From the NCBI GenBank assembly GCA_001599595.1, contig BCHH01000002.1, positions 2,198,053 through 2,262,052 on the forward strand: 64,000 nucleotides of DNA, read 5' to 3'. The notes under the pieces are model-generated. The model did no database searches and had not been told where the DNA came from. It was given only the letters and a program-made list of their open reading frames with translations. This DNA is from Beverwykella pulmonaria (Eukaryota; Ascomycota; Dothideomycetes; Pleosporales; Melanommataceae). Every line of letters begins with the position of its first letter. The stretch's first letter is position 1. Positions 21,141 to 32,577 of this stretch are shown piece after piece. The position numbers and the translations under genes are program-made.

Positions 21141-23025
21141 TATGTGAGAAGTATGAAGGTGTACTCAATTACGCATAGTCTCGCGGCTTTATATGTTGAA
21201 GTTGACACAGCCACGCAAGGCAGCCGTCGCCAAGAACGCAAGGATATACCCCCAATCAGCCTAGCTTGCATCCTACGCACTTCCACGATATTTCTTCTAG
21301 TTTGCATGCGAGCATTCTCGGTAGTTAAAACAATTATCTCTAGTTTTATTCTGTGTGATAAGTACATGTTACGGTTATATCACGTGTATTACTATATCAC
21401 GTGCCATTGTACTAGCTATATATAGGGGTCCTCTCGCCCAACCTTCTCTGACACACAGAGAGCTCAATTCACCTCATTTTAACTCCAACAGTACATATAG
21501 GATTAGGTACCGTTATTACTGGTAGTGAGGTAAGTTTCTATACCTTCGATACATTCAAAGTACCATAAACCATTGAAGAGCATAGGCAATACCCCATCAG
21601 TAAATGTCACTATCTCCATTGTTTCCTTCAGAGCTTTTCAGCACTCACGCATCACCATATCTATTCGTAGCGGGTTGCTCTCCTTGCCCTTCATTATCTT
21701 AGCGTTCCGTGTATAGGTGGCTATTTCTAGCGTTCGTTCCTTTCATAAGATTTCTATTGACTAATATACGCACTTACCACAAATTCCCTAAAGCTGGTAT
21801 GTGAAATCTGAAGGTTACCAGCCTTGAAACCCATAGCTTCTTCATGTGATAGCATTGCTGTGTGGGATCATTCATCAGGTTATCGCCGATGCATGAATTG
21901 AGTACTAAAACGTTTTACTAGCCGCATCTTGAAAATTTTCGAGTCATAGCTCCATCAACGGACTTAGCGACAGTTGTGTTATTTGCCGGAGTAATATTTT
22001 ATCTTAGAGTCGACGATATATGGCGCTATCAATAGAAGTTGCTGTCATTGTCATACCATTCAAATTATAGAAGTGTCGAAGGAGGAAGAGAAATCTTCAC
22101 TAATTGACAGTCATACGATCAAAGATGCGTCATCGAACTTGGGATATTGCCTGGACGATAACAATTAGGCCAGCTGCACATGCGATTAGTAAACGTCTTA
22201 TGCTGTCTTGGGTATAGCTGCTCGTCCAGCGATGTCAATGAGGGGATGGCGCGAGTCCGAACACGCTACGAACTCGAATAATAGGCGATGAGTATTTTCA
22301 TCTCATCTTTATGTCCTCGACTCCCATCCCATTGTGTTGTCTCGATTCCTTGGTCTCAGTATTTCTGGCATTTTCAAACATGTCATCTAATGATTGCAAG
22401 CAAAATGCGCTTGCAATCATTCACTTTCTTCTACCTATCGACAATATGAGGGGCACATGAAATACATCGTAGGATGGCTGGCAGAAACGTCGACCGAGTA
22501 CGGGTATTAGTTACAAAGCCCTGAAGAGCCAGGGTACTCAGAGATTGAAAGGGAAGGCCCGGAAAGTAACCAAGAACGCTACAAAGTCGAGTGACAATGA
22601 TACCATGGTCGCGTAGTACCGAGGCAATGTCACCGATTACGTGCCCACGGTGAGAGCGAGTTTTTAGATTGGTGGACAAAGATAAGATGGAGGCGTAGGC
22701 AGGCAAGGCGTAGGAAGGGGTGGGCCACTTGGTAGCAGGGGCGCCGGGGTAGGGTTAGAGAATTAGGGAGAAGAGATGAGGAGGAAGCCTGGCGACGGGA
22801 AGGCGAGCATTTTATAGACGTCAAAAGCAGCATATTAATATGGATAAGCGCGGGGATGTAGAGATTACCACTATGCTCAAGGACCTATCACCCTATCTCA
22901 GTTCCGACCAAGGAAATATTAAGAAATACCCGTCTATCCCATCTGATCAATCGAGAGACGATATACACTGAATTATTTTCACCAACGCTACCACACACTC
23001 ATTACGTCTCCAATTACATCTCCAA
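21141..23025. other. AT-richer intergenic stretch with a hairpin
   Basis: No supported gene. Two copies of TATATCACGTG occur near 21378 and 21401, each including the E-box-like CACGTG. The hairpin at 22389..22421 is listed separately. Confidence 0.45.
22389..22421. repeat. Perfect 13-bp inverted repeat (hairpin)
   Basis: Left arm AATGATTGCAAGC (22389-22401), 7-nt spacer AAAATGC, right arm GCTTGCAATCATT (22409-22421), without mismatch. There is no adjacent gene on either side within 500 bp. Confidence 0.9.
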
Positions 23026-24805
23026 TTACAAAGCAAAGAAAGCAAGCACAGCGCCAAAGACAGCGTGCTCAACACCAAAGTTTAGTGCAGAAGCAGCACC
23101 CGTGAATTCAGCAGGAGGAGCAGAGGTAGTAGCACCGGTGCCGCTGGGGTAGGCAACGGTGCTCAGGCTGGAGGGAACTGGGTATGGCGCTCCATACCCT
23201 CCACCAGTAGTCTTCGCCGGGACTGGGGCAGGAGTGCCGGGTACAAGTTCAACGGGCGCAGAAGGAGTGGCGCCGGGCTGCCCGGTACCCTCAGGTTGGG
23301 TGTGGAATGTGACCTGGGGAACAATCACCTCGGTCGAGATGGTGGTGACTGTGGACCCGGTGCATCCAGCGCCATACCCACAAGGCACGGTAGCAGTGGT
23401 CTTGTAGGTGATAGTCGTGACAGGGCCAGTAGGGACAGCTGGAGGAGTGACAACAGCAGTAGTCTCAACTGGGACGGTACCTGTGGCTACACCGGTCGGC
23501 GGGGCGGGGCCAGTTGGGTTGATAGGAATGTTTGACGGGCAATCGGTAATAAGACCCGGGTTCTCGGGAACATAAGGGGCGCAGATGCCAATGAGGTACT
23601 GGAGAGCTTCTTGGACCTGGGAATCAGTCGACCAGGCACTCACGCAGTCAATGACGTTCTTGGTGAAGTCGGGGTTCTTGCAGTAGCAGTTCGAGTCGGT
23701 GTTGTCCTTGCATTTGGTGTTGATTTCGAGCCAGGTCTGCATGCACTTTGGCAGGACATCCGGAGGAGTATAGCCGGGGCCTTCTGGGGTAGGTGGGGAG
23801 GAAGGTTCAGGGGTAGAAGATGAGCTAGGACCGGAGCCAGATGTGTAGGGAACAGCACCTGTGGTCGAAGGAGGGGGCACTTCAGACGTGTAGGGAACAG
23901 CGCCGGTGGTCGAAGGAGGGGGCACCTCAGACGTGAGATCAGCGGTGGAAGATTCAGGTGGGGGAGCGCTGTAAATTGCGGTACTGCTGTTGGTGTAAAC
24001 ACCGTGAGTCGTATACGGGGTCTCCACAGGTGGCTGGGATGTTGTCTGTACCGCCTCGCTTGTCGTCTCTACTGGCGCTGTTGTGGACTCTACTGAATCG
24101 CTGGTTGTCGAAGCCGGCTGAGTTGTCGAGGCTGGGGGTGTCTCCACGGGCTGAGATGGCTGGTTGGGAGGTGTGTAAGGCGGGTTGCAGTCAAAGCCAA
24201 TATGGTGAAAACCGATCTCACAATCCTGCTTGTCAGGCTGATCATGGTTACCGAGATAAACCTCGACCGACTCAGCACCACCACATTGAGTGTTCTGAAC
24301 CGTAGTTCCATCCTTCTTGCAGGGGGCAACATGCTTGCAGATGGACTTGTCTGGCATCTTGTAATGGAACTCAAGGTCGCAGTCGAACTCGACAGAGACT
24401 TGAATCTCCTTGACACTGAAACCGTCCTTTCTCTTGGAGCAGTCAAAGGCAGCTGGCTTGTCTTTGCCGACCGTGTTGGTGATGCATTTAGAGTTGAATG
24501 AGCGCTTGGTGAGCGAGTCCCGTTTGCCGAACTTGTTCTTGCAGCTCCATCCACCTTGGAAATCAAAGTCGCCGTACTGACCAAAGTTGCCTTCAGGAAG
24601 ATCGCCCCAGCTGAAGCCGTCTGAGGAAATTAGTCAGCATTGGCTACAAGAAATTCGAAGGGGCTTCCATACCTTTCTGCTTATCGCTGCATTCGTTGTT
24701 GTTGTATTCGGGGGAGTTGAATTTGCCAGCATGTGTGTTCCACGTAGCCGACACTTGTTGGGCAGCCAGCCCTGCGGAAAGGAGAAGAGCGAATGTCGTC
24801 CTCAT
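23026..24805 (-). CDS. GPI-anchored, Ser/Thr-rich cell-wall protein with CFEM-like cysteine domain
   Basis: Exons 24805..24673 and 24620..23026 give 575 residues. The N-terminus MRTTFALLLSAGLAAQQVSA is a clear signal peptide. A cysteine-bearing N-terminal domain follows (EYNNNECSD to FHHIGFDCNP), with KR sites suggestive of Kex2 processing (GKRDSLTKR). A long Pro/Ser/Thr stalk follows. The cysteine cluster LPKCMQTWLEINTKC, NCYCKNPDF, VIDC, GICAPY, ITDC has seven Cys in CFEM-like spacing. A second T-rich region and a hydrophobic end (FGVEHAVFGAVLAFFAL) preceded by small residues fit a GPI-attachment signal. The likely role is a wall or surface protein; haem or effector roles known for some CFEM proteins cannot be inferred. 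It contains a two-copy internal repeat. Confidence 0.88.
23846..23935. repeat. 45-bp in-frame tandem repeat in the wall-protein stalk
   Basis: Two nearly identical units encode SEVPPPSTTGAVPYT twice in succession on the minus strand. Copy number may vary between strains. Confidence 0.85.
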
Positions 24806-27800
24806 GGTGAGAATGATATGATATCAGTGAACAGTAGTTGTAGGAATGAATGTCGAAGCGCTGCTTAACGATAGTGGAAGTGAATGAATAAAGCAAACAA
24901 GAAGAGCAAAGAGAACGAATGACTCTGACTTCTAAACGGCCTTGCTAAGGAAAAAGGGAAGAACTGAGATGAGGAAAGAAACACGGCGACATGGACGAGG
25001 TCATAGATATATCTTTTGGCCTCGGGGCCGCGAAACAAACCTTCGGTGAAACAGACGGAGCGCACGAGTCCAAAAGTGACCCAGGTGTTGCAGGTTGCTT
25101 AGCCACGGACCATTGGCGGGTTTCTCATCATGACCTTGTCGCGCGCTCTGCAGATGTCACTCTCCGATTGTTGGTCGGCGTTGTGGTCGGTTTGGTGAGG
25201 TTGAAAGGAGCGGTTCTCGTAACCGAGCGGTTCTGAAACGCTAACTTGACAGCGCCGACCATGCCTCTTATGCAGGTACAGCGCCAATCAACTGGTTTAA
25301 ACCGCCCCTAATTCTTGAACGGGCAAGATCTGGCCGCCAATGGGGACAATATTTGGGCCTCACCTAGACCAATAACGCCTATTGGACTGGAACAGCGCTC
25401 CAAGACACAACAAGCATCTCCCACACTCTTGATCAGAAAACTTACTGTCTTTTTTTAATACTGGTGGCTGATGTATGGCGGGTTTGAGGCGACTGAGTTC
25501 AGAGAGATGCAACACGTCCATACAGATCAGGATCCCGCTTCGTGCTGCAGCCTATTCTTTTGGGCACTAAACTTCCCCATTGGGACAACCTTTTTGCATC
25601 CTGCCGCTCTCCCGCCGACGCTAACCCCCAGAGCGGACACCTGACAAGCGCACAAGCACCCGAAATAGCTGCCGTGTCGTGTTTCACTCCGTCCCTGGTG
25701 TTGCACCACCGACCCAGGAGCGGCCAACCACAACGGTAAAGAACCTGTAAACTCCAAACCGCGTCTCGTCTAGACTCCCATACATAATTGCAAGGGGTGC
25801 TCCGGTTTACAGAAGCAATGCGTTTAATAATGGATATGTTTTTTTGACATCGAGATCAAAATGTTCGTATTGCGGGGTTGTAAACCGGAATTTCGTTAAC
25901 TAACTCTCGGAGTTGCGAACGGAGCGGAACCGGGGAAGAGAACTCATGCAGTCACGCTCCTTCGTCCTTCTCCATTATGGACACATGCACGCGAATGCGG
26001 ACTCCGTGAGTCGTTCGTTGCTCCCTTTTGGGAAGAATGGGGAAATTTTTTTTAGCAGGGATTCGATTAAGCTCATGAAGCGGCCTCAAGACCTTGGCAT
26101 GCAGACTTTCAAACGAGCTCCAGCCAGCATTCAACGGAGGTGGCTGTGCCATCGTGCAGAAGGCGGGTTAACTTTAGGGAATGCTTCCAGGACAGGCGTG
26201 ACTTCCGTGAACGTGTGTCAACTTTCCAACATGAGGATCGATGCCAAGATACCCGCTGCTGTCCGAGGGGACGCGACTCGGAGGATGACAGACAACACTG
26301 CTTACTTGCGTATGATCGTAGAGAGGATACGAATGGGCTATGGTGACCGGCCCCACGGGATTACATTGCATTTGCATTTTGATCAAATTCCACCCGAGGG
26401 ATGTTCGCTAGACCAATACCGACAACCAGTGTGAGAGGAAAGCTAAGTTTCAGAAGGGCCATGGAACTGGGATTGACGTGCACTGCCTGAATTTTTGCCA
26501 CGAAAAGGAGTTCTCTTTATGCTTACCCTTGGTTGGCGTAAGTTTGTTCAGTAGTCCTGGAGAGAGAAACACCTTGACCCTGGTTATTCTTGACCCAAAA
26601 ATAGTTCCAGAACGCAGGTCTTCAGTTTTAGCAACTACATAATTAGGTTCTCTCCCAATCCTAGCACAACTCCATATACATGGAACGTTGACGTTGATGG
26701 GCTTGCTTCACATACCTCGTGGTATCTAAATCTGAGAGATACGAGACTGGTATCACAGTCTGACACTGACACTTGAGGCATATGTTGAAGAACAATGTAG
26801 TCCAATTAATAGCAAGGCCCAGACGGGCTATCAACGTGGAACAAAGGAGTAGCAACGGCGAAGCGACTACCTGAACTGAACTGAAACTCCTCTCTCCAGC
26901 TCTTACTCTCCCACTCTCCTACTCATTCTCTCACACTCTAATATCCTATTATCTTTTCTTGACTTTCCCTGTACGGGGGCAAGCGTGACAGGACGGGCGG
27001 TCGAGAATTAAGGAAAATAAGCTATATACGCTCAAGAGCGTACAAACAGCACATAAGGCACACGAAAGGTTTTCCTTGTGCATAGGGGTTTCCTTAGGCA
27101 ATAATCTGCATGGCTCCAGCTAGGGCCGGTAACAGACGGTAAATAGAATATAATAATTCTATTTACCGTCTGTCACCGGCCCTTTATGGAGCTATGCAGA
27201 CTATTGCCACTGTTTACACCAGATGAACAAAAAACCCAGACTGGGCTTGATACAAGTACTCGTATTGGGGAAAAACATCTTTCGTCCGTTGTTCCATACA
27301 CACGCGACCTAGGTGAGCAAGGGCTCGACCTAGATGGCTGCTGTCCGCTTGCCCTGACCGCCCGCTCTGTCACACTTGCCATGGTTGTGGTGAATGCTTC
27401 CTCTAGGAGTTGAAGTCCTGTGTACCTGTAGTTGTCCGCCTATCCTTGGTCTCCTCCGCTTCCCCTGCCCCCATCACGCTCCGTTGGTGTAGACTCCGCG
27501 CCTACCGTTCTCCCAACGCTCGCCGTTGCGACATGACTACCCGTCCCGTAGGACCCTCCTTCTCTAGATAAAGTGGGACATGTGCCGTTGGGTTGTTTAG
27601 GTGTCGCGACCCTAGGGTCCCAGCCCTAAGTTTTCCCTATAGAGGAGAGTGACAAGTCCTCGTCTTACGATCGTGGTTATCCGACTGAGTGTAGATGTAG
27701 AGGCGAGGGGTCGTGAGAGGTTTGTCCAGCCCAGGGATGAGAGGTCCGTCTGAGTCGCTGTTTCGTCCGCGCGCGGCGGCGGGGAAGGATTGGGGTCTGT

Positions 27801-28285
27801 TTCCGCGTGGTGTTTAATCGCCGTAGGTATTTAGGTATTTAGGTATTCATTGAGTTTTGAGAAGTTCGCGAACCGTTTCTGACTGTCGTGGGTGCGTACG
27901 GCGTGGTTGGTTGTGGTGCGTGAAAAAATTTCACCAGCTCACCCCGAGCACTACAAGCAACCACAACCCATTGTACGTCTCTGCGCTGGCTCTAAAGCGT
28001 TCGAAGAACGCTCTAGGTTCACAGGCTTCACCGCGTGGAGGTACAGAGGCCGATTTCGAAGCCCAATAGAATATAACAATAATAATAATAGCAAGGCCTT
28101 CGATGTGAAATCCATTATTTGTGGTGTGGAATGGCTTCTCAGAAGTCTAAGGTCGTATATCTCGACGAAACTAACCTTTTCCTAGAACGCTCTTTGGCGC
28201 TCCCGATCCTCGAATACCTTTTCATGCGATCGATATATAAATACAGCCCTGCTCAATCGGCCCACCAAAGTGTGTGATATTCGAT
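24806..28285. other. Gene-poor stretch with a foldback element
   Basis: No gene is supported. The 173-codon frame at 25913..26434 has no recognisable features. 27.2-27.9 kb has minus- and plus-strand coding-like fragments with many stops, possibly relic transposon sequence. Short repeats include AGGTATTT units near 27826 and an AAT run near 28075. The foldback at 27097..27208 is listed separately. Confidence 0.4.
27097..27208. repeat. 112-bp foldback: two 53-bp inverted arms around a 6-nt centre
   Basis: The left arm begins GGCAATAATCTGCATGGCTC and ends AATAGAAT at 27149. The centre is ATAATA. The right arm runs from 27156 (ATTCTATTTACCGTC) to 27208 (ACTATTGCC). The arms pair almost throughout, with only about six mismatches, and the inner 28 bp have a single one. 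Symmetry stops sharply at both ends. The size and form fit a miniature foldback/MITE-like element or its remnant. Confidence 0.85.
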
Positions 28286-29331
28286 TTACTCGTCCATTTG
28301 CCATGCGTATTCTAATTTCTCGAGGTCCGCTTTCCGATTCCTCGATTTGTGCCATTGGCTCTCGAATCCATTCCCTCTATCAACACCATCCCACCTATGC
28401 CCGGGGCGTATTCCATATCGATTCGGCTGAAATCCACCCTGATATAAAGGCTTTCCTGTGATGCTGCGTCCAGCTTTCTTCTTGCGTAGAAAGCCCGCCG
28501 CGGGATCATTCCACCGCCCCTGTCCCTTCTGCTCATCGTTGAGCTCCTCGTCGTCTGCATACCGCGCAATGCTCATGCCCTTCGCATCCTTCAATTGTTC
28601 TCTTCTCTTTGCAGCCTCTATATTTTGCACATCGCCCCGAGCGGCTTTTTCCTTCTCCAATTGAAAACGCTCCAGCTCTTCTGCCTTCTTCCGCGCCTCT
28701 GCCCGCTTCATTGCTACATTGATGATCCGTCCACTTGCATCTCGGTATATTGTTTCGTTTGCACTTGCGCCCATTTCCTTCGCAACCTGCTCCGCCTGTT
28801 TGCGCTCTTCGTCTTGTTTCTTCTTCATCGCTGCCGCAACCTGGGCTCCTGTTTGCAGACCTGCAACTGCCCCAGACGACAATTTAAGTACGCCTTCTGT
28901 GTCTACCATTTCTGGTGCTTCATCTTCCTCGTCGGCGGCTTTTTTGCGATCAGCTACTGTCCCGGCAATAATAGCATCGGCTGCGGCTGCATCGGCGGCT
29001 AGTTGCTGGGCTGTGGTGGGTGGAGCGACGCCGACAGTTGTCCAGGCTGGGGAGTCGACAGGTTTTGACTTCTTCTTAGACTTTTTCGCGGAGAGGGTCA
29101 TGCCAGCTATATGATTGACTCGTCAATACTAAGAATAAGTACAATTTTGAGAGGGTTCTCACCTATGGTAGGTGCATCGTCGTCGTCGTCGTCGGCGCCC
29201 TTATTCCAGCCCGAGATATCATCATCGTCGATCTTGAGACCGCCCTCTTTGTTTTTCCGTTTGCGCTTTTTTGATTTCTGATCTGAATCTGCGGTGAGAT
29301 ATTTCTTCGCTAGGTAGTCTGTGAGCGACAT
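28286..29331 (-). CDS. BUD13: Pre-mRNA splicing factor Bud13 (RES complex)
   Basis: Bud13 is part of the RES (retention and splicing) complex with Snu17/Ist3 and Pml1 in the nucleus. Exons 29331..29163 and 29106..28286 give 329 residues. The start [16 protein letters not shown] is typical, followed by a basic [11 protein letters not shown] stretch, DDDISGWN, and DDDAPTIAG spanning the intron. The middle is Ala/Lys-rich and coiled-coil-like. The conserved C-terminal domain is clear: [39 protein letters not shown], and [20 protein letters not shown] followed by [10 protein letters not shown]. It is transcribed divergently from the ATL gene across 185 bp. Confidence 0.95.
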
Positions 29332-29516
29332 TGTGGGTGTTGTGTGGTCAAAAGGCAAGAAAGAAGAGTTGGAGACACCATGTGAGGTTTCCCCAAACGG
29401 TAATCCTTGGCGAGCCATCACGTGCTCAGGCGCTAGCGCGTTTCGTTCGAGCTTGCCCGCAGACTCCCGCTTGCGATGCCTGGGTACGACTCTGTTCATT
29501 CATTCACACCACAAGC
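29332..29516. promoter_or_regulatory. Short divergent promoter between BUD13 and ATL
   Basis: 185 bp separate the two start codons, so both promoters must overlap. No TATA box was seen. The upstream minus frame of BUD13 remains open here but has no family-like sequence. Confidence 0.6.
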
Positions 29517-30158
29517 ATGACGCGCGGCGAGCGCTCGGAAGAAGCTCAGGCTTGGTATGAAGCCGTCTATGAGGCTATACAGGAGATTCCTTACGGCAAA
29601 GTCACATCATACGGCCATATCGCCAGGCTTGTAGGAAAGCGTACACCTGCCTAGATCCTATACTCATCCCGCTCACTCTCTTGCTGACCGCATGCAGCTG
29701 AATGTCCAAGGTATTATTGTAGGCCGCAGACAGTTGGAGAGAAAGTCTAACGCGTGACGTGCTTCAAGGCAGGTCGGAGTTTGTCTAAAACATCTTCCAT
29801 CACCTTCAACCGACCCCACCAAGAAGAGTCCAACATGGCACAGTGGCAACGTGCCTTGGCAGCGTGTGATTAACGCCAAAGGTAGCATTAGCCCAAGGTC
29901 AGTTCTAGGCTCCTTTCTCCTGACGAAATCTTTATGACCTATTTTCTTTGTTAACCGGAGACAAGGGGCCCTTCCGGAGCAGCCCGCCAGGCAGCATCCC
30001 TGCGAGCAGAGGGTGTCGAGGTGGACCAAGGCGCCATGGGCGAGTTTACTATAGATCTCAGGAGGTTTGGATGGTTCCCTGATGTGCTGCCGAGCGAGGC
30101 CGGCTTGGTCGAAAGCAGTGATGATGAGGATGAAGAGGAGGCTGCATACCATACCTAA
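29517..30158 (+). CDS. ATL1: Alkyltransferase-like protein (ATL), MGMT-fold DNA lesion sensor
   Basis: ATLs bind O6-alkylguanine lesions and route them to nucleotide excision repair without removing the alkyl group. Four exons (29517..29640, 29698..29710, 29769..29897, 29966..30158) give 152 residues. Motifs: IPYGKVTSYGHIARLVGK (the helix-turn-helix region of the family), CPRQVGVCLKHLP, and the active-site loop VPWQRVINAKGSISPR. Trp replaces the alkyl-acceptor Cys of PCHR in true alkyltransferases, the defining ATL change. The second exon is only 13 nt, yet it restores the conserved KPECPRQVG, which supports the model. The C-terminus ends in an acidic tail (ESSDDEDEEEAAYHT). Confidence 0.92.
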
Positions 30159-31172
30159 GGCGTCATCGTCGGAACAGGTGTTTGCATGCTCTCATTGACG
30201 GACGTAAAAGCCAAGCTGTCGGAAACGGAAGAAGCACATCCTGGGGGGGCAAGCCAACTCCCAGCTGGGTCGCTAGGGATTACCCTCCGGCAATGGATAG
30301 ATAGGTAGTCGCCGGGCTGTAAACGAGGCGCTGGACCACGGCCGAATCGGGGGCGTTATCGAGGCTGCGTGTTGAAGCGCCTCCTCCCTAATAAGCTGGG
30401 AATACGTAGCAGCAATCTGAAGCAAGGCATTAGTTGAGGTGAATGCTAGCTCGTTGCAGCTCGTGACTGTTGATGTGTGGGAGGGGTATAGGGAGGGGCG
30501 CCGAGACGCGGCAAGCTTGATGTTCCGCCGCAGCTGGGGATGATTGCGGGCAAAGTAGGAACCCGCACCGCCCCAGTACCTCGCCCACGTTTGCGTATCC
30601 AAGGCGCATGATGGATGTCATGAATGTCATCATCGCCCTTAACAGGCGGCCAGCTCTCAAACCGGGTTCAGCTGGGTCGCGCCCCGATTCGCCGATGCGT
30701 CACGAGGCAGCTCCATCACCTCTTATCGCTTGCCCAGCATACCAGGCACAACAAAGGATGTGGGGAGGCGTGCGCCCTTTTACCTGCGAATAAAGGGCCC
30801 AGCATCGCCGCAAAAGCGCATTCGCAAATGATTACACGCATCACACGCGCCGCCACAGCGTATAATTCCCCGCATAGCCACCTACTGTCCCAGAGCTCTC
30901 CCAGCTACTGAGTCACTCCTCCGAGTCATCTTCGGATTCCCAAGACAGCTGCTAGTCACGGCCCACCAGAGTCATCCCATCTCTCTCATCGTCGAGCTTA
31001 TTAGTTCCCTCTGTCATACTTTCATTGCCATCCACTTGCTGTTTACCTTCGCTCCCTTCTCCAAACAACCTCCTAATCTGCCTAGCCACTTATCGTCCTC
31101 TACACCTCAACCCCTACCACCAAGCTCCCAACAAGACACTCCCACCAGCCAAGCACGCTTCTAGCCGTTCCC
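30159..31172. other. Intergenic stretch
   Basis: A minus frame near 30600-30273 has protein-like composition but starts with TTG and matches nothing I know. The last 250 bp are C/T-rich and likely form the promoter and leader of the gene at 31173. Confidence 0.4.
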
Positions 31173-31739
31173 ATGGCGTCCGGACAGACTTTCTCGACCA
31201 GCGACCTCCGCAGCGGCGCGAAGGAGTTCGCCCGCGACAAGGAACACCGGGTGAAATGGGCCCACGGTCAGGCATTTGGCCCAGGACGACGCGATGAGCT
31301 CCATCCTCGTCCTGCCCGAGTAGTCTCCGCTCCCAAGTCAGCACACCCGCTTCCCTCTGCACGGCTCCAAGCCCTGGCTAACAACCACAGGATTCAGTCT
31401 GGCTTCAACAAGGCTCGCACCGCTGTCAAGAACGACATTGCCTCTGCGAGTGGAGACTCCTCGGCCGACGAAGACATCGAGGAGCCCTCCGCCGCCCCAG
31501 CACCAGATGCCGAGATCACCTACTCCTACGATGCCGAGCGAGGCCCTAGCCATGGAAGCCAAATCCTCGGGATGGCGCTGGCGCAAGCCATCGAGCGCTT
31601 CGAGGTCCGACAGACAGACAAGCTCATCAAGGAGGAATACGAGGTGCTGGACGTTAACGAGGCACTCTCTCCTGCCCCCAAGGCCGTGAAGAAGACCATC
31701 GCAGCCGAGGACGATGACTACGAATTCATTGACGCCTGA
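31173..31739 (+). CDS. Conserved-looking hypothetical protein
   Basis: An open frame from MASGQTFSTSDLRSGAKEFA to DDYEFIDA, 188 codons. A 54-bp stretch 31337..31390 (GTCAGC donor, GCTAAC branch, CACAG acceptor) looks like an intron whose removal keeps the frame (PKIQSGFNKARTAV) and yields 170 residues. The protein has a basic N-terminal half, an acidic Ser-rich middle (DSSADEDIEEPS), then a helical segment SQILGMALAQAIERFEVRQT and an acidic end. No domain is recognised. The strong amphipathic segment and acidic tail argue for a real gene. Confidence 0.65.
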   Translation: MASGQTFSTSDLRSGAKEFARDKEHRVKWAHGQAFGPGRRDELHPRPARVVSAPKSAHPLPSARLQALANNHRIQSGFNKARTAVKNDIASASGDSSADEDIEEPSAAPAPDAEITYSYDAERGPSHGSQILGMALAQAIERFEVRQTDKLIKEEYEVLDVNEALSPAPKAVKKTIAAEDDDYEFIDA

Positions 31740-32577
31740 CCACCCTGCCCATTCGTAGGTTTTTTCTTTCTTCCGTCACTGTGTATTGGATATTAGCGGA
31801 CCGGCATGCGTTTCCATCGGCGTTTGACATGACATTCCATCTGCATCGACATTGGCTTGACACCTACCGGTGGTGTGCTTTTTTTTTTGGGTACTGGCAT
31901 TGTAACGGTCTATGGCAGCATCAACAGGCGAGCGTTCGGCGCTTTCTGAGGACTTGAGCAGCCCTTTACTGGTCTTGCGGCCTCTTTTGTCTTTTTGGCA
32001 TTGGCTTTTGGATGACGGAGGTACTGGCGGGGATACCTAGTTTGTGCATCGTTATGAGCTTGGTTACTTGCTTATCGCGTCTGTGTACTTAGTTTATTTG
32101 ATATGAGAGCCTGGGACGCATGAATTCATGCTTCCCGAAATCGACGATCGATCTCGAACACTGGGTTCCATTAGTGAGGATCGCACTACAGTCATCGTCG
32201 CCTTTGTGATCAGGAAGCCCCGCTTGATAAGTTCTTGGCACATCGTATCACTCAACACCGATCGGGCGTGGTCCGCAGGTAGCGTACGTCATCGGCGTAC
32301 TTGTCATCCCGATATCCACACTTTTGCGTCCCCAAATACACAGCCCTCCTCATCACATCACTTCAAGTCGAGAGTAATCAACAAAGCAATCAGTCCTCAC
32401 CGAAAACGTACTAGGAACCGTTACCGCTCGGACGGCAAAGGAGTGCGCCACCATTGCGTGTTCTCGCCCTAAAAGCGGAAGTCTTATCTTTACCGATGGT
32501 CTCAACAACATAGGGGCTGGACATCAAAGTTCGCGACTGCCAGCAACATCTCGCCAGGAAACCAAGAATCCAACATC
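31740..32577. other. 3' flank and promoter region
   Basis: Contains an 11-T run near 31879 and C/T-rich DNA. The frame at 32128..32472 has no supporting features. Confidence 0.4.

Noticed and set aside
25913..26434. 173-codon plus-strand frame
   Set aside because: No recognisable motif, mixed composition, and no neighbours suggesting function. It stays a remote possibility.
30273..30602. 110-codon minus-strand frame with protein-like composition
   Set aside because: It begins with TTG, has no convincing exon to join, and matches no family I know.
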